Shown here: piece by piece, positions 36,080-44,678 of the stretch
Layout of the letters: each line of letters opens with the position of its first letter
How positions within the stretch are numbered: position 1 is the first letter of the stretch
Assembly: GCF_024347055.1 (NCBI RefSeq)
Contig: NZ_AP024895.1
Span: 2,852,001-2,916,000 of the forward strand
Direction of reading: 5' to 3'
Source: Vibrio porteresiae DSM 19223
Lineage (GTDB): Bacteria; Pseudomonadota; Gammaproteobacteria; Enterobacterales; Vibrionaceae
DNA: 64,000 nucleotides
Made by a program: the position numbers and the translations under genes
Notes under the pieces: generated by a model
Database searches by the model: none
The model's input: the letters and a program-made list of their open reading frames with translations, nothing else
What the model was told of the DNA's origin: nothing

Positions 36080-36877
36080 ATGGTATTTACAATGATCCCG
36101 CAACTGAGTGATTGGATACTTGCCATGACCTTAGCTATGGCGCGCCTGTTACCTTGTTTGATTTTCATTCCGCTGTTCTCGTTTCATGAATTAAAAGGCG
36201 TGCTGCGCTACTGCGTGGTAGTGGTGCTGTCTCTGATGGTGGCACCGGGCATACATGCCGCACTTCCTAACGATCATGCTTGGATAACCTGGTTTGGTCT
36301 CTATTTCAAAGAGGGCTGCTTAGGGCTACTGCTTGGCACTCTGCTCTCGATTCCATTTTGGCTGTTCGAATCCGTGGGGGCGCTCTTTGATAACCAACGC
36401 GGCGCCTTAATGGGTGGACAGCTCAACCCAAGCCTTGGGGTCGATTTCACGCCACTTGGATTTCTATTCAAACAATCGCTCATGGTGATGATGATTACCT
36501 CTGGGTCTTTTCTTGGCCTGATGCAAGTAATCTGGGATAGCTATCTTTTGTGGCCACCAACCCAATGGAGCCCGCTGCCCGCTGCCGACGGTTTCTCCGT
36601 CTATTTGGAATTGCTCGCTAACGCTTTTTCCGATCTGGTGCTCTATGCCGCACCATTGGTTGGGCTTTTGCTGTTTATTGAATTTGGCATGGCCATCTTG
36701 AGTCTTTACAGCCCGCAACTGCAGGTGTTTATCCTCTCTATGCCGATCAAATGTTTGGTGGGATTGCTGTTTGTGATCTTCTACATGCCTAATCTATTTG
36801 ATTTTATTAGCCAGCGTAACCTCGATTGGCCAAGCCTATCGCATAGCCTGTCGTTACTGCTACGAGTGCCTAAATAG
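36080..36877 (+). CDS. hrcT: HrcT, export apparatus protein (SctT)
   Basis: 265 residues, multi-spanning, FliR/SctT family (LYFKEGCLGLLLGTLLSIPF, DNQRGALMGGQLNP). I chose the ATG at 36080 because it directly follows the hrcS stop and gives the usual length; the 35 codons open upstream overlap hrcS in another frame. Confidence 0.96.
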   Translation: MVFTMIPQLSDWILAMTLAMARLLPCLIFIPLFSFHELKGVLRYCVVVVLSLMVAPGIHAALPNDHAWITWFGLYFKEGCLGLLLGTLLSIPFWLFESVGALFDNQRGALMGGQLNPSLGVDFTPLGFLFKQSLMVMMITSGSFLGLMQVIWDSYLLWPPTQWSPLPAADGFSVYLELLANAFSDLVLYAAPLVGLLLFIEFGMAILSLYSPQLQVFILSMPIKCLVGLLFVIFYMPNLFDFISQRNLDWPSLSHSLSLLLRVPK

Positions 36878-36924
36878 CCGACCTCGAACTAGCCGTTCTA
36901 TATCAAGAAAAAACGAGAGATTCT

Positions 36925-38019
36925 ATGAGTGAAAAAACCGAAAAGCCCACCCCCAAGAAAATTCGTGATTCGCGTAAAAAGGGCCAGGTTGGGCAGAGCC
37001 AGGATGTGCCGAAACTGCTGATCGTTGCCGCGCTCATCGAAATCATTCTTGCTATGTTAGAGGATGGTATGAAGCAGTTAGAGGTGTTAGTGCGCTCACC
37101 GCTATCACTGTTCAATCAGCCTTTTGGTTACGCGCTCAATGCGGTTATTGTCGATTGTTTTAGTATCGCCATCGCAATGATGGGATTGGTGTTGGGCGTT
37201 GCCGTTGTCATGCGTTTAGCGGGAGCTTGGCTACAGTTTGGTTTTCTCTTTGCACCTGAAGCGTTAAAAGTCGACTTCAATAAACTCAATCCAGCCTCAC
37301 AACTTAAGAATATGTTTTCTGGCAAGAAATGGTTTGAGCTGTTCAATAGCTTGCTTAAAGCCATCATTCTGGGCTTGCTGATCTATTGGTTGCTCTATCA
37401 AGCGCTACCCACTCTGATAAAACTGCCCTACCTTTCGCTGACTGAAAGTTGGCTAACCATCGCGAACCTATTTAGCCATATTGCTCGCAGTTGCCTGTTG
37501 GTGTTATTGGTGCTTGCTTCCGTCGACTTTGGTATGCAGAAGTATTTTTATCTCAAAGGGTTACGCATGAGCAAAGACGATATCAAAAACGAATTTAAAA
37601 ACTCAGAAGGCGACCCACACACCAAGAGCCATCGCCGCTCAGAAGCAAGGCGTCTTGCGAACGAAGAGCCCAAACCGCGTAAAACGAAACCGGTGCTAGA
37701 CGAAGCCGATATGCTCGTGGTTAACCCCACTCACTTTGCAGTGGCATTATTTTACCAATCTGAACGCACCCCTTTGCCTTTAATTATGACCAAAGGAGAA
37801 GATGAAGACGCATTAGATTTGATAGAGCAAGCAAAACAAAAAAACATTCCCGTGATTCGCTTTGTTTGGCTAGCACGAACATTATATAAAAATGATATTG
37901 GCAGTTATATTCCTCGCGAAACCTTACGATATGTTGCAAAGATATATCAAGTATTACATAAATTTGATAAGGAAAACGTTTCCGAAGTTTATAGCCAAAT
38001 ATCAGACATAGAGTCTTAA
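36925..38019 (+). CDS. hrcU: HrcU, autocleaving export switch protein (SctU)
   Basis: 364 residues: four membrane helices in the first 215 residues after the N-terminal KTEKPTPKKIRDSRKKGQV, then a cytoplasmic domain with the NPTH autocleavage motif at 267-270. It works with HrpP in the substrate switch. AGAGA precedes the ATG. It ends the long operon; the sequence after it turns AT-rich. Confidence 0.98.
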   Translation: MSEKTEKPTPKKIRDSRKKGQVGQSQDVPKLLIVAALIEIILAMLEDGMKQLEVLVRSPLSLFNQPFGYALNAVIVDCFSIAIAMMGLVLGVAVVMRLAGAWLQFGFLFAPEALKVDFNKLNPASQLKNMFSGKKWFELFNSLLKAIILGLLIYWLLYQALPTLIKLPYLSLTESWLTIANLFSHIARSCLLVLLVLASVDFGMQKYFYLKGLRMSKDDIKNEFKNSEGDPHTKSHRRSEARRLANEEPKPRKTKPVLDEADMLVVNPTHFAVALFYQSERTPLPLIMTKGEDEDALDLIEQAKQKNIPVIRFVWLARTLYKNDIGSYIPRETLRYVAKIYQVLHKFDKENVSEVYSQISDIES

Positions 38020-38147
38020 TTAAGAGTATGACAACCAGATAAAACATTAAAATAAAAAACTTGATCTCGGTTCCATAAATCGCGATATTTTTAGAGCAAA
38101 AACTCCATCAAAGATATTTAAGCAAATACTAAAAAATAGGATTTATA

Positions 38148-38169
38148 TATGTAGGAATATCCTTACATA
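38148..38169. promoter_or_regulatory. 22-bp imperfect dyad upstream of hrpL, candidate HrpY site
   Basis: TATGTA and TACATA flank a ten-base centre; 18 of 22 positions are symmetric. It lies about 225 bases before the hrpL start. NarL/FixJ regulators such as HrpY bind dyads of this kind, so it is a plausible operator. The assignment is inference. Confidence 0.45.
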
Positions 38170-38315
38170 AAAATAATCCAAATTAAAACCAAGCAATTTC
38201 TTAATGAAAAATACCCACACTTTTATTTTAAATTACTGAATATAAACATTAATTTTATTTTAAACCGACCGACTAATATTATTAGAAGAATAATTACATT
38301 TATTTACACCATCTT

Positions 38316-38342
38316 GGAACAAAGTATCGAATTCTTTTACTT
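38316..38342 (+). promoter_or_regulatory. Weak hrp-box-like sequence before hrpL
   Basis: GGAACA, 15 bases, TTACTTA: three deviations from the consensus. If real it would give HrpL autoregulation; confidence is low. Confidence 0.25.
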
Positions 38343-38394
38343 ATTAAGCATTGCTAGATTCCCTAGTCATGTTAATAAATTAATAGGTATAAAA

Positions 38395-38943
38395 ATGAAT
38401 AATTCGATCTCTTTTAATGAATTCACCACGCCAGTAATAAACATAGAAGAATTATACAAAAGTCAAAACGAACGCTTACGTCGTTTTATTCAAAAAAAGG
38501 TATGGCATGCGGAAGATGCTGAAGAAATTTTGCAACTGACCTACTTAGAAGCAATGCGCTGCAAAGACAAATTCAGTGGCGCATCAAAACCAGAAACCTG
38601 GCTATTTGGTATCGCAGTCAACTTAACTCGTAATTATTTTAAACAGTACTATGGGCAAACGGTTTTAGTCGATGAAATGACCGAAGCGATGAGCCAAGAA
38701 TTACAAGGTGACATCGATGAAAACCCGGCAATGCTGGTAGAGCATGAAAGGCTGCTGAGCCGAACCATGGAAGCGATTGAGCACCTACCTGATGAAACTC
38801 AATCAATCCTAAAACTGATCGTCGATGAAGACCTAAGTTACCAAGACACTGCAGACTACATCGGCATTCCGATTGGCACTATTCGTTCACGCTTGTCTCG
38901 CGCACGCCAAACCCTAAAAAGTTACTTGGAGCCTTCAGCCTAA
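38395..38943 (+). CDS. hrpL: HrpL, ECF-type sigma factor of the hrp regulon
   Basis: 182 residues from the ATG at 38395 (27 codons open upstream from a TTG overlap the promoter region). Sigma region 2 (EDAEEILQLTYLEAMRCKDKF, then ETWLFGIAVNLTRNYFKQYY) and region 4 (LSYQDTADYIGIPIGTIRSR) are clear. HrpL recognises the GGAACC/CCACNNA promoters, nine of which are found in this window, so its targets surround it. A sigma-70 type regulator of other genes is possible, but the context makes HrpL firm. No anti-sigma gene is adjacent. Confidence 0.93.
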   Translation: MNNSISFNEFTTPVINIEELYKSQNERLRRFIQKKVWHAEDAEEILQLTYLEAMRCKDKFSGASKPETWLFGIAVNLTRNYFKQYYGQTVLVDEMTEAMSQELQGDIDENPAMLVEHERLLSRTMEAIEHLPDETQSILKLIVDEDLSYQDTADYIGIPIGTIRSRLSRARQTLKSYLEPSA

Positions 38944-39191
38944 TGCCAGACTTCATGAGCTTTAAACCGATTCGATTCAGGCGTGATGACACCTTTGATG
39001 CCATGCAATCTCGCTGGTCCATCATTATCACACCTCCTTCTGCACCGCCTAATCACGGTATACCGTTCGATAAACCTCTTCCTTGTTCATTTCAAATTTC
39101 CCGATCTTCCCTTCTCCAAGCACAGCCTCGAATTAGAGTAAATAATCTACTTTGCATTTTCACCTCTCTGCTCAGCCGCGGGCCACCCTAA
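38943..39191 (+). CDS. Doubtful 82-residue open frame coupled to hrpL
   Basis: The frame starts at an ATG overlapping the hrpL stop (TAATG), which favours coupling, and ends just before the dspF hrp box. The product (MPDFMSFKPIRFRRDDTFDA...) has many Pro and Ser, no recognised domain and poor coding character. It may be a non-coding tail of the hrpL message. Confidence 0.25.
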   Translation: MPDFMSFKPIRFRRDDTFDAMQSRWSIIITPPSAPPNHGIPFDKPLPCSFQISRSSLLQAQPRIRVNNLLCIFTSLLSRGPP

Positions 39192-39220
39192 GGAACTGAA
39201 ATGCGTTGCCGCGCCACTTA
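39192..39220 (+). promoter_or_regulatory. hrp box for dspF
   Basis: GGAACT, 16 bases, CCACTTA: full match, 52 bases before the dspF start. Confidence 0.87.
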
Positions 39221-39272
39221 ACAGCCGAACACTTGTTTACCTTTTTAATTCACTAATGACGAGGCCATGGAC

Positions 39273-39695
39273 ATGACCCCCACACAAACTAAAACTGATC
39301 AATATCTGCGTAATTTTGCTCATACCATGAATACGCAACTGACTTTGCGGAATGGCGTCTGCGCTATTTACGATCATCTTTCCCAGCAAAATGCCGTAGT
39401 TGAAGTGCCTGACTTTAGCGACAACATCATTTTCCACTGTGTGATCATGACATTACCACGCGATCTCAGCGCTGAAGTCATGCGTAAAATTCTGCTCCTG
39501 AACTTTGAAATCAGCGCGATGCAAGGGTGCTGGCTCGCAATTGATGAACAGCAGCAACTTTGTCTTTGTCATATTTTGCCGATCGACAAAACCGATCAAC
39601 AGCACTTTAACGATTCTCTGATTGGCTTTATCGAGCAAGTAAAACAAGTGCGTCCATTTGTCACGCCGTGGTTCTCAGCGCCTGTTACTCACTAG
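39273..39695 (+). CDS. dspF: DspF, CesT-family type III chaperone for DspE
   Basis: 140 residues, the size of Erwinia DspF. The pattern NGVCAIYDH, AVVEVPDFSDNIIFHC, LNFEISAMQGCWLAIDE follows DspF closely. I chose the ATG at 39273 because GAGG lies eight bases upstream; an ATG six bases earlier is too close to it. DspF binds the N-terminal part of DspE and keeps it export-competent. It is normally next to dspE; here it is 23 kb away, behind hrpL and with its own hrp box. Confidence 0.87.
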   Translation: MTPTQTKTDQYLRNFAHTMNTQLTLRNGVCAIYDHLSQQNAVVEVPDFSDNIIFHCVIMTLPRDLSAEVMRKILLLNFEISAMQGCWLAIDEQQQLCLCHILPIDKTDQQHFNDSLIGFIEQVKQVRPFVTPWFSAPVTH

Positions 39696-39766
39696 CCGCG
39701 TTCGTGCATGCGGCAGGCTATGCCCTGCCGCTGCACAGCAGCTTGGTTAACCGCAATCACCACTTG

Positions 39767-39794
39767 GGAACTAATTTAGCTCACATTCCACCCA
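39767..39794 (+). promoter_or_regulatory. hrp box for the hrpF-hrpV operon
   Basis: GGAACT, 15 bases, CCACCCA: full match, 79 bases before hrpF. Confidence 0.88.
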
Positions 39795-39873
39795 AGCTTT
39801 GTATCGAGTTAAACCCGGCTGCAACCACCTGTTTTGCACGCGACACCTACACTGTTTTATCAAGGAGAGATCT

Positions 39874-40095
39874 ATGCCATCCGTTGAATCTGTACGCCAT
39901 CGCTTGGATACGCAATTTGAGCGTACCCAAAACAACATGGACAAATTGGTAACCAACTTAGACAACGCATCATTAGATGATATCTATGCGTTTAACTCAG
40001 CTATGCGCCAAAACGCCACCGCAAGTTGGGCAGTCAACCAAGAGCTGCAAGTGAAACACAACTTGGCGAAAGCCATCATCAACGAAATACGCTAA
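39874..40095 (+). CDS. hrpF: HrpF, small type III secretion protein
   Basis: 73 residues (starts MPSVESVRHRLDTQFERTQN), the size of HrpF in P. syringae (about 74), helical, no Cys. AAGGAG lies six bases before the ATG. HrpF is a small needle-subunit-like component needed for secretion. It heads hrpF-hrpG-hrcC-hrpT-hrpV; the hrpG start overlaps its stop by one base. In canonical clusters this block directly follows hrpE; here 22 kb separate them. Confidence 0.85.
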   Translation: MPSVESVRHRLDTQFERTQNNMDKLVTNLDNASLDDIYAFNSAMRQNATASWAVNQELQVKHNLAKAIINEIR

Positions 40096-40550
40096 TGATG
40101 CTGTCGGTCACTGAGCTCTCAGACACTTTAGAGCATTGGCTAAGCGAGGGCACGCCAAGTATCGCTATCGAAGTGGATCTGCGCCCACTGGAGTTAAGTC
40201 GAATGGAAAGAGGGGTGACCATTCGTACCCCATTTCCGCTCACGCTGACTCAGTGCCCTCATCCTGGGGTGTTGGTAATGTTGACAGGCATGGGCAGTGA
40301 GCGTTTTTCAGCGCTGCCAAGCCTTGACTGCCAAGGTCATTACCATTTAGTGGATTTTGTTGCCGTCGATAAAACGGCTCTGAGTGCTAAGCCGCTCATC
40401 ACTCGTATTGAACAACTCGCCAATCAAATTTCCTGCTGGCAAGCCTGTTTAAAAACGCAGTTTCCTAGTTTGGCTCCTGCGCCTAAACAGCGCGCCACTC
40501 AGATGCCGTTTGTGCCGTTAAGTTTGTCACAGCAATTACGACCGTTTTAA
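40095..40550 (+). CDS. hrpG: HrpG, chaperone-like secretion/regulation protein
   Basis: 151 residues from the ATG at 40095 (TAATG overlap with hrpF). Position between hrpF and hrcC and the size match HrpG of Hrp1 systems (about 142 residues), which in P. syringae counteracts the negative regulator HrpV. The sequence itself carries no strong motif, so the name rests mainly on synteny. Confidence 0.8.
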   Translation: MMLSVTELSDTLEHWLSEGTPSIAIEVDLRPLELSRMERGVTIRTPFPLTLTQCPHPGVLVMLTGMGSERFSALPSLDCQGHYHLVDFVAVDKTALSAKPLITRIEQLANQISCWQACLKTQFPSLAPAPKQRATQMPFVPLSLSQQLRPF

Positions 40551-40598
40551 CCCAGCCAGTCATTAAACGATTTTTCTGTAATCCAGTATGAGCACATT

Positions 40599-42662
40599 AT
40601 GAAAAAGACGATTCATTGGTTACCTTTGGTACTGACTCTGCTAGTCATGTTAACCAGCACCGCTGTGCATGGCGCCGTACCTGAAAAATGGCAAAGCACC
40701 GCATACGCATTCGATGCCCAAAAAACACCCTTGATTGACGCTTTAAACGAATTTGCCAAAACATTCGGCGTGAAGCTGAATCTGGGCAAAGTACGCGGTG
40801 TGGTCAATGGCAAATTGCGAGCGGCTTCAGCCACGGATTACCTCAATCGTCTTGCTCTGGAACACCAGTTTTTATGGTTCGTCTATAACGGAACCTTGTA
40901 CATCAGCCCATTGGATGATCAAACCTCGACTACCATAGAAGTCTCTCAAGATGCGATATCTGATCTGAAAAACGCTCTTACCCAAGTGGGTTTGCTCGAC
41001 AAACGTTTCGGGTGGGGAGAGTTACCCGATGAAGGGATTGTGATGGTCTCCGGCCCGACCCGCTACGTGGAACTGATTCAGAAATTCAGCAAAAAGAAGA
41101 AGAGTAAAGAAGACAAAATGGAAGTGATGGTCTTCCCGCTCAAATACGCACTCGTGGGCGATCGCGACATCAAGTTTCGCGATAAGAACATCCAAATTCC
41201 GGGCATTGCCAGTATGCTGCGCGACTTGCTGGAAGGTCGCAAAAATACGCCAATGGCCATGAACACCAACGGCATGACGCTAGACAGCAGTTTACAAGCG
41301 TTAGGCAATTTACAAACCCTAGCTGAGCAGCGCATTCAGAGCAAAATGCTCAGTAATGGTTTGAGCCAAAACCAACTCGATGCCCAGATGAATAATAAGA
41401 GCAGCGCTGGCTCGAAGATCAGCGCTGATACGCGCAACAACGCAGTCTTGATTCGTGACGATATTGATAAACGCCAGATGTATCAGGATCTGATCAATAA
41501 GCTGGATCGCCCGCGTAACGTGATTGAAATTGATGCAGTGATCCTCGATATCGACAAAAATAAACTCGATCAGTTGGGGATTAACTGGCAAGTCGGCGCA
41601 GGCAGTACCGAAGCGCAGATCAACCCAGCGGGTGTGACACCGTTTCTTTCTACCGGCACCGCAGCGACCGTGATGATTCAAGATTTTGGTCACTTTTTTG
41701 CCAATATTCGCGCGCTAGAAAATCAAGGTGAAGCATCGCTTATCGCCAACCCGTCCATATTGACCATTGAGAACCAACCGGCGGTGATCGACTTTAATGA
41801 CACGGCGTACATCAGTTCCATTGGTGAACGCGTAGCCAACGTATCACCGGTTACCGCTGGAACGAGCTTGCAAGTTATTCCACGCATGATCGAGTCGGCC
41901 ACTGCGCCACTCATTCAGCTTTCGCTAGATATTGAAGATGGGCGTATCGAATACAACGATAGCAGCACCACGCCTACCGTAAACCGCGGCACCATCAGCA
42001 CCCAAGCAATTATGCAGACGCAGCGCTCTCTGGTGGTAGGTGGTTTTAAAGTGGAAAAAAATGCGCAGCAAGAGAGCAAAGTCCCTTTACTGGGCGATAT
42101 TCCTGGAGTGGGCAAACTGTTTAGCTACCAAAATAATGACCAATCCAAACGTGAACGTCTTTTTATTATCACGCCGCGCTTGGTGGGTAATGAACTCAAT
42201 CCACATCAGTTCATCCCTGAAAAGGACAATGACAATGTGCAACAAGCGTTAGACAAAGACCGCGCAGCACGTTTGGGCATCACACGGACTTTGGTGTCTA
42301 AGGCGCTCACTCAGCTCAACAACCTGTTTCTGCCTGATGGCTTTACCGCTGAAAAAGAGATTCCTTATACCCTTGAACACTATTGCCAACGCACGGAAGG
42401 GGTCACCTTTAATCGTAAAAACCGCGAGTGGTACACCGGCGAGAAGTTTGCCTTATTAGTTGGCACAGTGACCAACCAAACCGACCATTCGATCCGTTTT
42501 GATGAAGCCACTTGTACCCATCGTGATACGCTGGCGGTGGCGGTTCGTCCTAGTACCCTAATGGGACCGGGAGAGTCAGCGGAAGTGATGTTGGCGGTCA
42601 TCAAACCGGAAACCAACAAACCGATTCGTACCTCGTTGCTCGACAATGCCGTTAGCCACTAA
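40599..42662 (+). CDS. hrcC: HrcC, outer-membrane secretin (SctC)
   Basis: 687 residues: a Sec signal peptide (MKKTIHWLPLVLTLLVMLTS), N0/N1 domains, and a C-terminal secretin domain with VEIDAVILDIDKNKLDQLGI-like strand starts near residue 308 and VPLLGDIPGVGKLFSY near 495. It forms the outer-membrane ring for the pilus. The lipoprotein HrpT encoded next probably aids its assembly. Confidence 0.97.
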   Translation: MKKTIHWLPLVLTLLVMLTSTAVHGAVPEKWQSTAYAFDAQKTPLIDALNEFAKTFGVKLNLGKVRGVVNGKLRAASATDYLNRLALEHQFLWFVYNGTLYISPLDDQTSTTIEVSQDAISDLKNALTQVGLLDKRFGWGELPDEGIVMVSGPTRYVELIQKFSKKKKSKEDKMEVMVFPLKYALVGDRDIKFRDKNIQIPGIASMLRDLLEGRKNTPMAMNTNGMTLDSSLQALGNLQTLAEQRIQSKMLSNGLSQNQLDAQMNNKSSAGSKISADTRNNAVLIRDDIDKRQMYQDLINKLDRPRNVIEIDAVILDIDKNKLDQLGINWQVGAGSTEAQINPAGVTPFLSTGTAATVMIQDFGHFFANIRALENQGEASLIANPSILTIENQPAVIDFNDTAYISSIGERVANVSPVTAGTSLQVIPRMIESATAPLIQLSLDIEDGRIEYNDSSTTPTVNRGTISTQAIMQTQRSLVVGGFKVEKNAQQESKVPLLGDIPGVGKLFSYQNNDQSKRERLFIITPRLVGNELNPHQFIPEKDNDNVQQALDKDRAARLGITRTLVSKALTQLNNLFLPDGFTAEKEIPYTLEHYCQRTEGVTFNRKNREWYTGEKFALLVGTVTNQTDHSIRFDEATCTHRDTLAVAVRPSTLMGPGESAEVMLAVIKPETNKPIRTSLLDNAVSH

Positions 42663-42671
42663 GGAGCTGTC

Positions 42672-42887
42672 ATGATGTTATTTCGCCAAGTTTTGCTCGC
42701 GCTCACCATCGTGCTCATCAGTGGTTGTGCGACCACCAGCACCAAGGTGCCTAAATGCTTAGATAACCATTGTGCGAGAGAGATGTCCTCACCGACTCAG
42801 CTCGTGATCTGGTGGGGACCTGCCCTGCGTGATGAGTTGAAAAAAGATCCCGATACCACCGTCTACGATTTAAGCCAATATGATTAA
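42672..42887 (+). CDS. hrpT: HrpT, small lipoprotein, probable secretin pilotin
   Basis: 71 residues with a signal peptide ending in the lipobox ISGC (residues 17-20). HrpT follows hrcC in Hrp1 clusters and is an outer-membrane lipoprotein thought to help HrcC. Two ATG codons (42672 and 42675) follow GGAGC. It overlaps hrpV by eight bases. Confidence 0.9.
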   Translation: MMLFRQVLLALTIVLISGCATTSTKVPKCLDNHCAREMSSPTQLVIWWGPALRDELKKDPDTTVYDLSQYD

Positions 42888-43212
42888 GCAGCGATTAACC
42901 CAGTGGCTCATCGCCAGCCAACACACTTCTGGCACCCTATTGCCTTTAAGTCACGATGCCCGTTTACAACGGCAAGTACGCCAAGGTCAATCGGGGGTAA
43001 CTTTAGAGCTCAACCCACTGATATACGATGAGTTATGGCTACAAAGCGTACTGCGCCAATACCATGCAAACCCAGAGCGATTTTGGTGTTGCAAACCTTT
43101 TGTCTCAGAGAAAAAAGCGTGGTGTTTGTGGATTGAGTTACTCCCATCAACCAGCGTAGAGCAACAAGTCGAACAGCTGCTGATTATGCTCACCTTGGCG
43201 CAGCTAGACTAA
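42880..43212 (+). CDS. hrpV: HrpV, negative regulator of hrp expression
   Basis: 110 residues (MIKQRLTQWLIASQHTSGTL...), the last gene of the hrpF-hrpV operon as in P. syringae and Erwinia. HrpV there binds HrpS and dampens the cascade. No HrpS is encoded in this window, so its target here is open. The name rests on position and size together with a general likeness. Confidence 0.85.
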   Translation: MIKQRLTQWLIASQHTSGTLLPLSHDARLQRQVRQGQSGVTLELNPLIYDELWLQSVLRQYHANPERFWCCKPFVSEKKAWCLWIELLPSTSVEQQVEQLLIMLTLAQLD

Positions 43213-43318
43213 GGAAGCGCTAAACTCGGCTTAATCATTATTGGTTGGCTATTGCATCTCTCTGCATAAGGTTACACACTGAACTGTATGACTTTTTAAG
43301 CACAGAGATGAGGCAGGG

Positions 43319-44566
43319 ATGAAAATCATCAACGCGCGCTTGCGCCAGCAAACACAGCTTTACACCCTCACTTGCGAGAACGGACGCTTCTTGGCAATTG
43401 AAGAGCAAACTCAAGGAGTGGTTACCACTGCCGCCGATATTAATGCCCAAGGTCACCTACTTTGTGCGCCTTTTGTCGAGCCACACATCCACCTCGATGC
43501 AGTGATGACGGTAGGTGAACCACGCTGGAATAAAAGCGGCACCCTGTTTGAAGGCATTGCCTGCTGGGCAGAGCGCAAACCCATGCTGACCGAGCAAGAC
43601 GTCCAAACTCGTGTACGTAAAACCACTCGGTTACTGGCTGAAAACGGGGTGCAATTTGTCCGTACCCATGTGGATGTGACCGACCCAGAGCTCACCGCCC
43701 TCAAAGCGATTGTGGCTCTTAAAGCTGAACTCGCCCCTTTCATCGATTTGCAAATTGTCGCCTTTCCTCAAGAGGGCATTCTCTCCTACCCTAATGGCAA
43801 AGGCTTGATGGAACAGGCGGTGGAACTTGGAGCCGATGTGATAGGTGGCATTCCTCACTTTGAATTCACCCGAGAATATGGGGTGGAATCGATGCGTTGG
43901 GTGATGGAGTTTGCCAAACAGCACGACAAATTAGTGGATGTCCATTGTGACGAAATTGATGATGAAGCGTCGCGCTTTTTAGAGGTACTGGCCACTGCCG
44001 CCCTCGAAGCTGGGATGGGTGACAAAGTGACCGCCAGCCACACCACCGCGATGCACTCTTACAATAACGCCTACTGTTCTAAGCTGTTTCGTCTGTTAAA
44101 AATGTCGAACATTAACTTTGTCTCGTGCCCGACCTCCAATATTCATTTGCAAGGGCGCTTTGATAATTTGCCGAAACGGCGCGGGATCACGCGTATTAAA
44201 GAGCTCACTAACGCAGGGATGACAGTTGCTTTAGCTCAAGATTCGATTCAAGATCCTTGGTACAGCCTAGGTAATGGTAAGTTATTGCGCGAGCTTGATT
44301 TTGCCCTGCATGCTTGCCATATGATGGGCTTTGATGATTTCTCCCACGGCTTGGATTTCATCACCGACAATGGTGCGAAAGTGCTGCACATTACAGACAA
44401 CTATGGCATTGAAGTCGGAAAACCAGCGAGTTTCATTATTCTTGATGGTGCAGATGATGTCGAAGTGATTCGTGACCAAGCAGAAGTACTTTGGTCGGTT
44501 AAAGAAGGCAGAGTGTTGATTGAGCGTCAACCAGCAACACTAAAACAATCGATTGATTTAGTGTAA
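43319..44566 (+). CDS. codA: Cytosine deaminase
   Basis: 415 residues of the amidohydrolase superfamily. Metal-binding and catalytic stretches PHIHLDAV (near 58-65), VDVHCDEIDD (near 213), ASHTTAMHS (near 240) and ALAQDSIQDPWY (near 306) match CodA, which deaminates cytosine to uracil. There is no codB permease beside it. It marks the right border of the secretion island and is convergent with citG. Confidence 0.93.
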   Translation: MKIINARLRQQTQLYTLTCENGRFLAIEEQTQGVVTTAADINAQGHLLCAPFVEPHIHLDAVMTVGEPRWNKSGTLFEGIACWAERKPMLTEQDVQTRVRKTTRLLAENGVQFVRTHVDVTDPELTALKAIVALKAELAPFIDLQIVAFPQEGILSYPNGKGLMEQAVELGADVIGGIPHFEFTREYGVESMRWVMEFAKQHDKLVDVHCDEIDDEASRFLEVLATAALEAGMGDKVTASHTTAMHSYNNAYCSKLFRLLKMSNINFVSCPTSNIHLQGRFDNLPKRRGITRIKELTNAGMTVALAQDSIQDPWYSLGNGKLLRELDFALHACHMMGFDDFSHGLDFITDNGAKVLHITDNYGIEVGKPASFIILDGADDVEVIRDQAEVLWSVKEGRVLIERQPATLKQSIDLV

Positions 44567-44640
44567 TCCATTGCTTTAAACAATCAGAAAAACCGAGGTT
44601 GGGCACACAGCGGCATCGCCCAACACGGTCGGTCATGTGC

Positions 44641-44678
44641 AAAAAAGAGCGCATTTCTTACAGAAAGCGCTCTTCTAT
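44641..44678. terminator. Bidirectional terminator between codA and citG
   Basis: GAGCGC (44647-44652) and GCGCTC (44667-44672) with further pairing of TTTCT and AGAAA inside, A-rich on the left and T-rich on the right. Confidence 0.82.

Larger units (their letters stand above)
38020..38394. other. AT-rich control region upstream of hrpL
   Basis: This 375-bp stretch is markedly AT-rich and has no coding region I can support. It holds the 22-bp dyad at 38148-38169 and a weak hrp-box-like sequence at 38316. I see no GG-N10-GC sigma-54 promoter, which is what drives hrpL in P. syringae and Erwinia. Confidence 0.7.

Noticed and set aside
38281..38395. Sigma-54 promoter of hrpL
   Set aside because: No GG-N10-GC element was found; the one GG in a fitting place is followed at the right distance by a sequence other than GC.
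40271..40290. REP-like match in hrpG
   Set aside because: TTGACAGGCATG shares only part of the core, lacks the GGAC head and the final CAC, and looks like chance.
8055..43318. Integrase or attachment-site borders of a genomic island
   Set aside because: No integrase, tRNA gene or flanking direct repeat was found at either edge by eye, so an island by recombination is suspected only from content.
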